From: an uncultured Bacteroidales bacterium
GTDB taxonomy: Bacteria; Bacteroidota; Bacteroidia; Bacteroidales; Bacteroidaceae
Length of the DNA stretch: 51,627 bases
NCBI GenBank assembly: GCA_902798425.1
Contig: CADBWR010000022.1
Coordinates: 1 to 51,627, forward strand
Reading direction: 5' to 3'
Shown: positions 26,077-34,358 of the stretch, one piece after another
Layout of the letters: the number at the start of each line of letters is the position of its first letter
Numbering within the stretch: the first letter of the stretch is position 1
The notes under the pieces: model-generated
Databases searched by the model: none
Seen by the model: the letters and a program-made list of their open reading frames with translations, nothing else
What the model was told of the DNA's origin: nothing
Made by a program: the position numbers and the translations under genes

Positions 26077-27978
26077 ATGAAGAAGATCGTCGTTGCACTA
26101 CTACTGTCAATTATCAATTGTCAATTGTCAATTGCCCAGATAGGCACTTGGCGTAACTACCTGTCATATACAGAACCCACTGAAATACAGGAAGCAGGCA
26201 ACTATCTCTTCGTATTAGCATCAGGAGGACTCTACCAGTACAATCAGAAAGACCAGAGCATCTATACCTACGATAAGGTCAATGGTATGAGCGATGTAGA
26301 CATCAGCCATATCCGCTGGTGTCAGCAAGCTAAGCGCCTCGTAGTAGTCTATACCAACTCAAACATTGACTTGGTAGACACCAAGGGTAACATCACCAAC
26401 ATCAGCGACCTCTACAGCAAGACCATCACTGGTGACAAGAGCGTCAGCAGCATCCGCATCGATGGACAGTATGCATACCTCATCTGTGGCTTCGGCATCG
26501 TGAAAGTCAACGTGCAACGGGCAGAGATTACGGATACATACATGCCCAATAATCCTGACTATCCCACCGAACTGCCAGCAGAGGACAACAGTGATTACGA
26601 CAAGTATATCGATGTTGTTAAGACGTTGAAGCCTGGAGGACCTCAGCATAATTACTTTGGATATACGCTGTTCTCCCATAATAAGCTGTACACTGCAAAT
26701 GGAGACTATAATCATGGAGTTCCAATACAAGTATTAGACAATAATAAAGAGTGGAATATCTACCAATATGAAGGTATTAGCGACGCTACTGGTGTTTCTT
26801 TTCCAGGTTCTTTCTGTTTTGATGTAGACCCAACCAATGAGAACCATATCTTTGCAGGAGCAAGGAATGGACTATACGAATACCGTAATGGAAAATTCGT
26901 GAAATACTATGCTAATCACAATAGTCCCATTGAGAGTTTTAATGGAACGGATAAAGAATATCAAATCATAGCAGGTGTCAAATTTGACCAAGAAGGTAAC
27001 GTATGGATACTCAATAGTTCTGCTCCCACTACTGCGTTGGTCAAATATACTAATGAAACTTTCAAAAAATTCGATCACCAAGAGTTAATGAAATTAAACA
27101 CCAGAACTGATTTACCTAACAGAAGTAATGCGGAACTGAGCAAAATAATAATAGATAGTCAGGGTATCATGTGGTTTGTAAATAATAACTGGGTAACTCC
27201 TGCTTTTTATCAATACAATATTCAAAATGATGATATCACGGCCTATGAGAATTTTGTCAATCAGGATGGCACTCATTTAAATATAAAAAGTGGTGTAAAA
27301 TGTGTAGTGGAAGATCTGAATCATGACTTGTGGATAGGGTCAGATGCAGGACCTTTCGTATTGGAAAGAGACGACATTTTAGAAGATAATCCTTCCTTTA
27401 CACAAATCAAAGTACCGCGTAACGATGGTACTAACTATGCTGACTATCTCTTAGCCAATATTAACATCACCTCTATGGCTATTGATGGAGCTAATAGAAA
27501 ATGGTTTGGCACCTTGAATAATGGAGTGTATCTTATTAGTGCTGACAATATGGTTCAGATTCAGCACTTTACCACAGATAATAGTCCTTTACTGTCAAAT
27601 ACTGTAAAATCTATTGCCATCAATCCAACTAGTGGTGAAGTATTCTTTGGTACTGATATGGGACTATGCTCATTTATGAGCGATGCAACAGAACCTAACG
27701 AGGAGATGATAAAAGACAATGTATGGGCTTATCCTAACCCCGTAGAACCGGGTTATACGGGTCCTATCACTATTACTGGACTTACACTCGATGCTGATAT
27801 AAAGATATTGGCAGCCAATGGTGCCCTAATAGCTCAAGGACGAAGCAATGGTGGTACCTATACCTGGGATGGTTGTGACCAAAAGGGTAGGAGAGTGGCC
27901 TCTGGAGTATATATGGTAGCTACCGCAACAAATGACGGAAATAAAGGTACAGTATGCAAGATTGCCATCGTGAGATAA
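26077..27978 (+). CDS. porZ: PorZ-like protein of the type IX secretion system
   Basis: 633 residues: signal peptide (MKKIVVALLLSIINCQLSIA), beta-propeller repeats typical of the PorZ N-terminal domain (IGTWRNYLSYTEPTEIQEAGNYLF onward), a second propeller (about 290-540), and a C-terminal beta-sandwich with YPNPVEPG and GRRVASGVYMV, the type IX C-terminal signal fold. In Porphyromonas PorZ sits on the cell surface in the attachment complex that anchors cargo to A-LPS. It is shorter than P. gingivalis PorZ (776). Base composition drops within the gene at about 26640: the first third is GC-rich like leuS, the rest AT-rich. Part of the signal peptide is encoded by the CAATTGTCAATT repeat. Confidence 0.8.
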   Translation: MKKIVVALLLSIINCQLSIAQIGTWRNYLSYTEPTEIQEAGNYLFVLASGGLYQYNQKDQSIYTYDKVNGMSDVDISHIRWCQQAKRLVVVYTNSNIDLVDTKGNITNISDLYSKTITGDKSVSSIRIDGQYAYLICGFGIVKVNVQRAEITDTYMPNNPDYPTELPAEDNSDYDKYIDVVKTLKPGGPQHNYFGYTLFSHNKLYTANGDYNHGVPIQVLDNNKEWNIYQYEGISDATGVSFPGSFCFDVDPTNENHIFAGARNGLYEYRNGKFVKYYANHNSPIESFNGTDKEYQIIAGVKFDQEGNVWILNSSAPTTALVKYTNETFKKFDHQELMKLNTRTDLPNRSNAELSKIIIDSQGIMWFVNNNWVTPAFYQYNIQNDDITAYENFVNQDGTHLNIKSGVKCVVEDLNHDLWIGSDAGPFVLERDDILEDNPSFTQIKVPRNDGTNYADYLLANINITSMAIDGANRKWFGTLNNGVYLISADNMVQIQHFTTDNSPLLSNTVKSIAINPTSGEVFFGTDMGLCSFMSDATEPNEEMIKDNVWAYPNPVEPGYTGPITITGLTLDADIKILAANGALIAQGRSNGGTYTWDGCDQKGRRVASGVYMVATATNDGNKGTVCKIAIVR

Positions 27979-29408
27979 ATAGATACAAACTATTTTTGTA
28001 TAACTACTGGAGCATTATATTCATTGTCATGCTCACTCCCATCTTATTATGCGCTGTCTTACCTATTCTACCCACTCATGATGACTGGGCAGGAACAACA
28101 AAACCAGACTTTTCACCATTCTTCATCAAGGAACACTTCTTTTTCTATGGCTACCACTGGCGGCCGTTTGATACATGGATAGGATATATCGCAGGACGTA
28201 ATCCACAACTCTTGTGGCCTTCTTTCAATCACATCCTCGTTGTATTAGGCCACTTGCTTTGTTCTTTGGCTTTATATCGTCTATTGACTATTATACAAAT
28301 GAAAGAAGTAGCTAAAAACATAGCAACCTTCTTCTTTTTTATAACTCCAGCAGCAATGGCTACTGTTACAGCTATTGATAGCCAAAATCAAGTATTTGCC
28401 TTAACTTGCGATATCATAGCTTTTCTGTTTTATGTCAAACATAACAAATACAAGTATCTTTTTTGGCCATTACTCATTTTCTTAGCTACACTCTTTAAGG
28501 AAAATGGCTTGATGTGGGCACTTATATGTCCTATTTTAGCTTATGGCTTCAATTATATAGACAACAAAACACTCAAGAAAGATATCTTTGTTGGCATAGT
28601 TATTATCGCTGCTTATGCCTTAGCTATAATTATACTGCCTAAAGATATCACGATACATCCTGAATACGAACCGGGAATGATGAAGGTTGTTAAAAATACT
28701 ATCAAGTTTCTCTTTACCTCTTTCATCACTGTTGACTATATCTACCTGCTTCACCTACCAAGTCGCAATCTTCTGTTGGCCGGTATATCACTCCTGATAA
28801 CAATACCATTTTTCTACATGGTGTATATAAGAAACTGGAGAATATATTTCGATAAAATAATGGTATGTACTATTATTTGTCTAATCATTGCTGTTGGTCC
28901 ACATTTAGGAACCGTCTATAGCATGATGCATACCTATGCTGGTATTGCTATGATAGCAATCATGACTGCACTTTCCATAAATTATACTAACAATAATTTC
29001 AAACCTCTTACCATTTCCTTTATTCTATGGATTTTGGCTGCTTTGCTAATAGATGCTCATCTCATTGATTCATCTGTCAAGTCAGGATTGATAGGAAAGA
29101 AAATGGCTCAGGAAGCTATACAGAAAACAGGCAAACCAGTGAAGAGTGTTTATGTAATTATTATTGAAGACGACTATCCTAAGCTTTCTTCTTTCTGTGT
29201 TATTCCTAACGAAGCTTTTGGATGGGGACTGGCCTCACAATATGAAACAAACTATCAATGGCCTGAGGTCATTCAAGATACAACAATAGAACGTTCTGCT
29301 GACGCATATAGAAAAGCAGAGATTTTAGGATTGGAAACATTAAATAAACAACAATACAACTGTATTTGGATAGTTGATCATGAGCATATTGATGTCATTA
29401 AAAAATAA
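27954..29408 (+). CDS. Polytopic membrane protein, GT-C glycosyltransferase-like
   Basis: 484 residues with about 10-12 hydrophobic helices. The first extracytoplasmic loop has THDDWAGTTKPDF near residue 42, an acidic pair placed as in GT-C glycosyltransferases that use polyprenyl-phosphate sugars. No signature beyond this was recognised. The ATG at 27954 overlaps the porZ end by 25 bp; a start at 28029 would cut the first helix, so the longer form is kept. It overlaps gtrA downstream. AT-rich like its neighbours. A role in cell-surface glycan assembly is inferred from GtrA and the fold. Confidence 0.6.
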   Translation: MQDCHREINRYKLFLYNYWSIIFIVMLTPILLCAVLPILPTHDDWAGTTKPDFSPFFIKEHFFFYGYHWRPFDTWIGYIAGRNPQLLWPSFNHILVVLGHLLCSLALYRLLTIIQMKEVAKNIATFFFFITPAAMATVTAIDSQNQVFALTCDIIAFLFYVKHNKYKYLFWPLLIFLATLFKENGLMWALICPILAYGFNYIDNKTLKKDIFVGIVIIAAYALAIIILPKDITIHPEYEPGMMKVVKNTIKFLFTSFITVDYIYLLHLPSRNLLLAGISLLITIPFFYMVYIRNWRIYFDKIMVCTIICLIIAVGPHLGTVYSMMHTYAGIAMIAIMTALSINYTNNNFKPLTISFILWILAALLIDAHLIDSSVKSGLIGKKMAQEAIQKTGKPVKSVYVIIIEDDYPKLSSFCVIPNEAFGWGLASQYETNYQWPEVIQDTTIERSADAYRKAEILGLETLNKQQYNCIWIVDHEHIDVIKK

Positions 29409-29811
29409 GATAAAACTGTTTACCGATAAGACATTTATGAAGTTTGTCTTAGTAGGAGTAGTCAACACACTTGTTGGCACCTCTATTATGTTTATCTTTT
29501 ATAATGTCTTTCACCAAAGCTATTGGGTGTCTTCTGCTTCCAACTACTTCTTTGGTAGCATCTGCAGCTATATCCTCAACAAGCATTTCACGTTCCAGAA
29601 CAAGGAACACGGATGGAAACCACTGTTTCGTTTTACCATCAACATTCTGACGTGCTACTTGCTGGCCTATGGCATTGCCAAACCTGTGATGCACTGGATA
29701 CTGAATGGCTATAGCGTGACTATCCAGGAGAATGTCTCAATGGCATTGGGTATGTGTCTTTTTATTGTATTCAACTATCTTGGTCAACGTTTCTTTGCTT
29801 TTAAAAAATGA
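29392..29811 (+). CDS. GtrA family membrane protein
   Basis: 139 residues with four hydrophobic helices. The start KFVLVGVVNTLVGTSIMF and the end VFNYLGQRFFAFKK are typical of GtrA, as is YILNKHFTFQNK between helices 2 and 3. GtrA-like proteins help move undecaprenyl-phosphate-linked sugars across the inner membrane. I choose the ATG at 29392 because it places the first helix as in relatives; ATG at 29380 and TTG at 29374 are alternatives. It overlaps the upstream gene by 17 bp and the downstream gene by 4 bp (ATGA), so this is a tight operon. Confidence 0.85.
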   Translation: MSLKNKIKLFTDKTFMKFVLVGVVNTLVGTSIMFIFYNVFHQSYWVSSASNYFFGSICSYILNKHFTFQNKEHGWKPLFRFTINILTCYLLAYGIAKPVMHWILNGYSVTIQENVSMALGMCLFIVFNYLGQRFFAFKK

Positions 29812-31247
29812 AAAATATCCTCATTTCACTTCTATTATGTCTCACCACTTTACAAGTAGTGTCACAAAATGCAATCACTTATGATCAGGTGAAACAAGCT
29901 GGCTTGCATATAGTGGAAATAACAACTGTCAATAATGAAGAACCAGAAGGTACTATCGTTGAATCACCTTTATTTCCTGGTTTATTTAATATTGTATATA
30001 AGAACAAGGTACCATGCAAAATTGTAATCAGTAAAGATGGACAGATAATTTATGACAGCGATGAATATCTCAAGAATATATCTGGTGCTACCATACGTAT
30101 TAATGGGAATACTACTGCCTATTATTCTAATCCTCTTAATATGCCTTATAAAATAAAACTTGAGAAATCGGCAGATCTTTTATGTAGAGGAAATGACAGT
30201 AAATATAAAGACAAAGAATGGAGACTACTAAAGGATGCTGTCTCATTAAATACCATGATAGGCTTAAAAGTAAGTCATTTATTAGACCTTGAATGGACGC
30301 CTGACTATATTCCTTGCAACGTTATTATCAATGGTGATTATCGAGGATGTTACCTATTGATAGAGACTGTAAAACGAAATGAATTATGTCGCATTAACTG
30401 TGATAAACAGACAGGTTATATCATAGAAAAAGATCCGTATTGGTGGAAAGAAGACAAATATTTCAGTTCTAACTGGTATAAAGATGATAACATTTATCGA
30501 TGGACTTGGAAATATCCTGATAGCGATAATGTTGATGAAGAACAGGAAGCATATATAAAACAATATATAATGTCCATGGAAGAAAGTCTTTCTAATGGCA
30601 ACTACGAATCATATATTGATCTCCTGTCTTTTGCCAAATGGATACTTGTACATGACATAATAGGTACAAAGGATTCATGGGGGTCTAATATGTTTATAAA
30701 GAAAAAAAATAATACGGATAATAGTCAATTACAGTTACCATGTGTATGGGATTTTGACTCCAGTTACGAAGTTACACCTGGTAGTTTTTCACTATTACAT
30801 ACTCAAGAAAATGAATATTTTTCTGCACTTTTCAATAGCAGTAATCGTGTTTTCGCCACTACATATATTACTCTTTGGAATGATAAGAAGGAAGAAATCG
30901 TCAATAAGCTGTATAACTTCTTAAACGAATATCCTAATACTGACGAAGCTAAAGCTTTGGATATTTCAAGAGTTTTATATAATGAAAGATGGGGTTACCA
31001 TTACCCAACAGTCAATGAGGATAGTCAACTAATATGTAACTGGCTTCAGAATCATATCCACGTGCTTGACCAAAATATACAACTTATAGAAAATTCAACA
31101 GATATATCAATTCATAAAACAAGTATAAACAATACTTCTAATACCTACTATAATCTCAATGGAGTGAAACAGTATAAACCAACCAAAAAGACAGTTAATA
31201 TAATGAATAACGATAATGGCAAAAAAATAAAGGTATTCATTAAATAA
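29808..31247 (+). CDS. Secreted CotH-like kinase family protein
   Basis: 479 residues with a signal peptide (MKNILISLLLCLTTLQVVS). The CotH-like domain (about 85-400) shows GATIRINGNTTAYYSNPLNMPYKIKL, NGDYRGCYLLIETVKR and WDFDSSYE, the latter resembling the catalytic Asp region of CotH protein kinases. The C-terminus YYNLNGVKQYKP...GKKIKVFIK matches the tail seen on Prevotella exported proteins. The coding region is AT-rich. It is the last gene of the operon starting in or before porZ and ends at a hairpin shared with nadA. The target is unknown; bacterial members are often surface-associated. Confidence 0.78.
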   Translation: MKNILISLLLCLTTLQVVSQNAITYDQVKQAGLHIVEITTVNNEEPEGTIVESPLFPGLFNIVYKNKVPCKIVISKDGQIIYDSDEYLKNISGATIRINGNTTAYYSNPLNMPYKIKLEKSADLLCRGNDSKYKDKEWRLLKDAVSLNTMIGLKVSHLLDLEWTPDYIPCNVIINGDYRGCYLLIETVKRNELCRINCDKQTGYIIEKDPYWWKEDKYFSSNWYKDDNIYRWTWKYPDSDNVDEEQEAYIKQYIMSMEESLSNGNYESYIDLLSFAKWILVHDIIGTKDSWGSNMFIKKKNNTDNSQLQLPCVWDFDSSYEVTPGSFSLLHTQENEYFSALFNSSNRVFATTYITLWNDKKEEIVNKLYNFLNEYPNTDEAKALDISRVLYNERWGYHYPTVNEDSQLICNWLQNHIHVLDQNIQLIENSTDISIHKTSINNTSNTYYNLNGVKQYKPTKKTVNIMNNDNGKKIKVFIK

Positions 31248-31253
31248 AAAAGA

Positions 31254-31283
31254 AATGCTGGAGCTTAACTCAACTCCAGCATT
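31254..31283. terminator. Bidirectional terminator between cotH-like gene and nadA
   Basis: AATGCTGGAG / CTCCAGCATT, a 10-bp perfect stem with a 10-nt loop, flanked by A runs on the left and TCTTTC on the right. The nadA stop codon lies in the loop region. Confidence 0.75.
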
Positions 31284-32257
31284 CTTTCTATGGGTTTGAC
31301 AGCATCTTTTGCTATCTTCGGGTCTACCTCAATAGAGGGCCACTCGTACTTCAGACAGTTGTAAATCTTCAAGAGCGTGTTCATCTTCATATACTGGCAC
31401 TCGTTACAACTGCATTCCAGGCCGCTCTCGCTGATTTCGGGAGGGACGGGGATAAATTCCTTGTCAGGACAATTTCGCTGCAGCTCGTGCAAAATACCGG
31501 CCTCTGTGGCCACAATAAATTGCTTAGCGTCGCTTTGCTTGGCATATTTCAGCATATCTGCAGTGCTTCCCTTGACATCAGCAACAGCCAACACAGGACC
31601 TTTACACTCCAAGTGAGCCATCACTACAGCCTCTGGATATTGCTTTTTCAACTCCAATATTTTGGTTACTGAGAAACGCTCGTGTACATGGCAACCACCA
31701 TTCCATAGCAGCATCTGTCGACCTGTTACTTCGTTGATATAGTTACCCAGATTATAGTCAGGACCAAAGATGAGTTTGGCATCCTTAGGCAGCTGATCTA
31801 CTACCTTCTTGGCATTACCGCTGGTAACAACGACGTCTGTCAATGCCTTGACGGCTGCTGTGGTGTTGACATACGAAATGACCTGATAGCCAGGATGCTC
31901 GTCCTTGAACTTCTTCAGGTCTGCGGCCTTGCAAGAGTCAGCCAACGAACATCCAGCATTGAGGTCTGGACAAAGCACCGTCTTTTCTGGAGACAGCAAC
32001 TTACACGTTTCAGCCATGAAATGTACGCCACACATCACCATCATTTTCGCGTCAGTCTCTGCAGCCTTGCGGGCTAATGCCAGTGAGTCGCCTACGAAGT
32101 CAGCAATATCCTGAATATCGCCTATCGTATAATAGTGTGCCAGGATAATAGCATCTTTCTCTTTACATAACCGACGAATTTCTGCTTTCAGATCTGTTCC
32201 AGCTGCTACGGGTTCATCAATGAACCCTTGCTCTTTCCACTCAGTTTTCAACATCAT
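31265..32257 (-). CDS. nadA: Quinolinate synthase NadA
   Basis: A 330-residue 4Fe-4S enzyme condensing iminoaspartate with dihydroxyacetone phosphate for NAD synthesis. HYYTIGDIQDIADFVGDSLALA is the N-terminal signature. Cluster cysteines are seen in LNAGCSLADSC (Cys103), MAHLECKGP and near the C-terminus in CSCNECQYM. The length matches the short NadA class. nadB and nadC are not adjacent. The start is ATG-ATG at 32257; no convincing promoter was found, and a gap containing a DnaA-box cluster lies upstream. Confidence 0.96.
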   Translation of the reverse strand: MMLKTEWKEQGFIDEPVAAGTDLKAEIRRLCKEKDAIILAHYYTIGDIQDIADFVGDSLALARKAAETDAKMMVMCGVHFMAETCKLLSPEKTVLCPDLNAGCSLADSCKAADLKKFKDEHPGYQVISYVNTTAAVKALTDVVVTSGNAKKVVDQLPKDAKLIFGPDYNLGNYINEVTGRQMLLWNGGCHVHERFSVTKILELKKQYPEAVVMAHLECKGPVLAVADVKGSTADMLKYAKQSDAKQFIVATEAGILHELQRNCPDKEFIPVPPEISESGLECSCNECQYMKMNTLLKIYNCLKYEWPSIEVDPKIAKDAVKPIERMLELS

Positions 32258-32681
32258 ATTATTTTTATTTTTCCTTTTTTCTTTTTGAGTAAAAGAGAAT
32301 GAATAGGATGATATGCCGTTGATATGTGCAAAACTTCTGCTCTATTTTCTTGCATAATAAGATATCCACGTCTTATCTATTACTATCCACGAGTTGTGTG
32401 AATATTTACTGATTGATAATGAGTGAGATAAGTTATTTATCCACAATTCTCTATTTCGGTGCAAAATTAATAAGTTTATATCTTTTTTGAGCGAAAAATA
32501 ATGGAAAACTTGCGAATAAACTGTTATTTTATGCTTTTTATCCACTCTTTTGATGGTGCATAGTGGGATAATGAAGCTTTATTCCAGCGTTATTCACAAG
32601 TTTTCCACACAGTTATCAACAGCCTTTTCAATGCTTAATGTATAATGCTTAATTAGGCTGCGCAAAAATAATGTTCAATGC
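32258..32681. other. Gene-free 424-bp stretch with DnaA-box-like cluster
   Basis: There is no gene. Most of it is the candidate replication origin described separately. The right end (about 32628-32690) contains simple repeats of CAATGCTTAATG type abutting the esterase stop. Confidence 0.65.
32362..32621. other. oriC: Candidate replication origin (DnaA-box cluster)
   Basis: Two perfect DnaA boxes, TTATCCACA (32437-32445) and TTATTCACA (32590-32598). One-mismatch boxes are at 32397-32405 (minus strand, ATATTCACA), 32538-32546 (TTATCCACT), 32601-32609 (TTTTCCACA) and 32613-32621 (TTATCAACA). Weaker ones are at 32362-32370 and 32383-32391. An AT-rich stretch (about 32460-32535) between them could be the unwinding element. 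The three rightmost boxes are spaced 2-3 bp apart. Two parS-like sites lie 10 kb away. dnaA is not in the window, which is not unusual in Bacteroidetes. Confidence 0.6.
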
Positions 32682-34127
32682 TCAATGTTTTATAGCGTCA
32701 GCAATAATCTTTGCCATCTTCTGTGCTCCCTTTTCATTAGGATGGATACCATCGTTGAGCATGGTACCTTTGCCATCGCCAAAGAGACTATGCAGGTCAA
32801 TGACATGGAGATTATACTCCTGAGCTACCTGCTGCTGGATAGGAATGATATGGTTGGCAATGATGCTATCATTGATGTTCCATGTGCTCTTGAAGGCAGG
32901 AATAGGTGTGCAGAGGAATATCTGTGGACCTTCGTTCTTGACGACCTGCTTCTTATTTTTCTTGCCTTTCTTGGCAGGCTTCAACAGGTCAGGGCGCAGG
33001 GTAGTAATCATCTGCTGCAGGTCTTGTTTGAAGTCAGTATTATACTGCCAGTTCTCTGGCTTTGAATCGTTAGTACCTAACTTTATAATGACAATATCGG
33101 GTTTGAATGCCAGCGCATCTTTCCATGCCATCTCGTTCATATAAGGATGGTCGCCCTTGTTCAGCATGGTACGGGCACTGACGCCAAAGTTCTTGACGTA
33201 GTAGTCGTTGCCCAACAGCTTTTGCAGCTGAGCAGGATAGCCGTTGACTGGTGCAAAATTAATGCCGTGACCATCAGTAATACTGTTACCTATGCAAGCC
33301 ACCTTGATAGCGTCCTCTTTAGGTGCTTGTAGGTTCTTCAGCCAGTTGCCAAGATCGCTCAGCATCTGGTCGTGGTACTTAAACCAAGGACCAAAACCCC
33401 AGCCGTGGTTGCCAGTAGGATAGACGAACATGGTGCATTCGTTGCCTGCATCGTGCATAGCTTTATAGTACTCTAAGCCGTTGGTGACAGGATTTACCAG
33501 ACCATCGTCGCTGGCTGTGAGGATAATGGCTGGAGGTGTCAGATGGCGGCGTACGGCATTGTTGGTAGAGTATTTTTTGATCAGGTTACGATCTTTGTGA
33601 CCTTCCTCGCCCAGGAAATTGATACACGACCACCTGTGTGACTTGGGGATATCCATCGAGATGACAGGATAGAAAAGGATGCTGAAATTTGGACGCACCT
33701 CGAAGTCGGAGAGGGTAGAGATGACGGATGACAGATGGCCGCCTGCTGAGAATCCCATGATACCAACGTCGCTGGGATTGATATGCCATATTTTAGCAGA
33801 GTCGCGTACCATGCGGATGCCGTGTTCTACGTCGCCAATGGGAATAGTACGATCACCCTTGGGCAGTCGGTAGTTGACAACAAAATACGAGATGCCTTGC
33901 TTGTTCAGCCATTCGTGGGCCTGCGTACCTTCGTGCGTGTTTGATAACATAGAGTAGCCACCACCAGGAACACCTACAATGGCTCTGCCTGTAGGATGGT
34001 CTGCCAGAAAACATACCATGTTGGCTTGTCCGTCGTCAGTAAGGTTAATGGTAAACTGTCTTGCTGTCTGGGCCTGCATGACCATCGTGGCAAACAGTAC
34101 GGCAAATGTTGTTAGTTTTCTCTTCAT
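32682..34127 (-). CDS. Secreted double esterase: alpha/beta-hydrolase plus SGNH acylhydrolase
   Basis: 481 residues with a signal peptide (MKRKLTTFAVLFATMVMQAQ). The N-terminal alpha/beta-hydrolase (about 20-275) has PGGGYSMLS as oxyanion loop, nucleophile Ser in GFSAGGH, and a C-terminal GNHGWGFG His. The C-terminal SGNH domain (about 285-481) has GNSITDG, GVSARTML, GTNDSK and DGIHPNEKG, all four blocks intact. Both active sites look functional. Such pairs act as acetylxylan or feruloyl esterases in rumen Prevotella (inferred here). The start at 34127 is chosen for its signal peptide and because a -7 box lies at 34172-34179, downstream of the longer frame's start. Confidence 0.85.
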   Translation of the reverse strand: MKRKLTTFAVLFATMVMQAQTARQFTINLTDDGQANMVCFLADHPTGRAIVGVPGGGYSMLSNTHEGTQAHEWLNKQGISYFVVNYRLPKGDRTIPIGDVEHGIRMVRDSAKIWHINPSDVGIMGFSAGGHLSSVISTLSDFEVRPNFSILFYPVISMDIPKSHRWSCINFLGEEGHKDRNLIKKYSTNNAVRRHLTPPAIILTASDDGLVNPVTNGLEYYKAMHDAGNECTMFVYPTGNHGWGFGPWFKYHDQMLSDLGNWLKNLQAPKEDAIKVACIGNSITDGHGINFAPVNGYPAQLQKLLGNDYYVKNFGVSARTMLNKGDHPYMNEMAWKDALAFKPDIVIIKLGTNDSKPENWQYNTDFKQDLQQMITTLRPDLLKPAKKGKKNKKQVVKNEGPQIFLCTPIPAFKSTWNINDSIIANHIIPIQQQVAQEYNLHVIDLHSLFGDGKGTMLNDGIHPNEKGAQKMAKIIADAIKH

Positions 34128-34171
34128 AGTTAAGAATGTGTTTAGATAATAGTTTGATAATGAATAGTCTG

Positions 34172-34179
34172 CAAAAATA
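34172..34179 (-). promoter_or_regulatory. -7 box of the double-esterase gene
   Basis: TATTTTTG on the minus strand; the leader would be about 40 nt. No clear -33 element. Confidence 0.45.
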
Positions 34180-34245
34180 GCAAGAATTTCTGAACCTGGA
34201 AAGCTTTTTACTAAAAATAACACGAAATATACAGCTGATACGCTA

Positions 34246-34330
34246 AAAATTCTCTAGAGAATTTTCTCCGTATCAGCCTAAGCCAGCGCTGTATTAGCTG
34301 TTCTCGTGACTGGGATTAGCTATTACGGAA
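34246..34330 (+). repeat. 20-bp palindrome followed by two 21-bp repeats
   Basis: AAAATTCTCTAGAGAATTTT (34246-34265) is perfectly symmetric and matches the palindromes at 21383 and 21426. Units 34289-34309 and 34310-34330 are degenerate copies of the 21-bp repeat. CAGCTGATACG words flank the block on both sides (about 34232 and 34338). Confidence 0.65.
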
Positions 34331-34358
34331 ATTTCTACAGCTGATACGCACCCACTAT

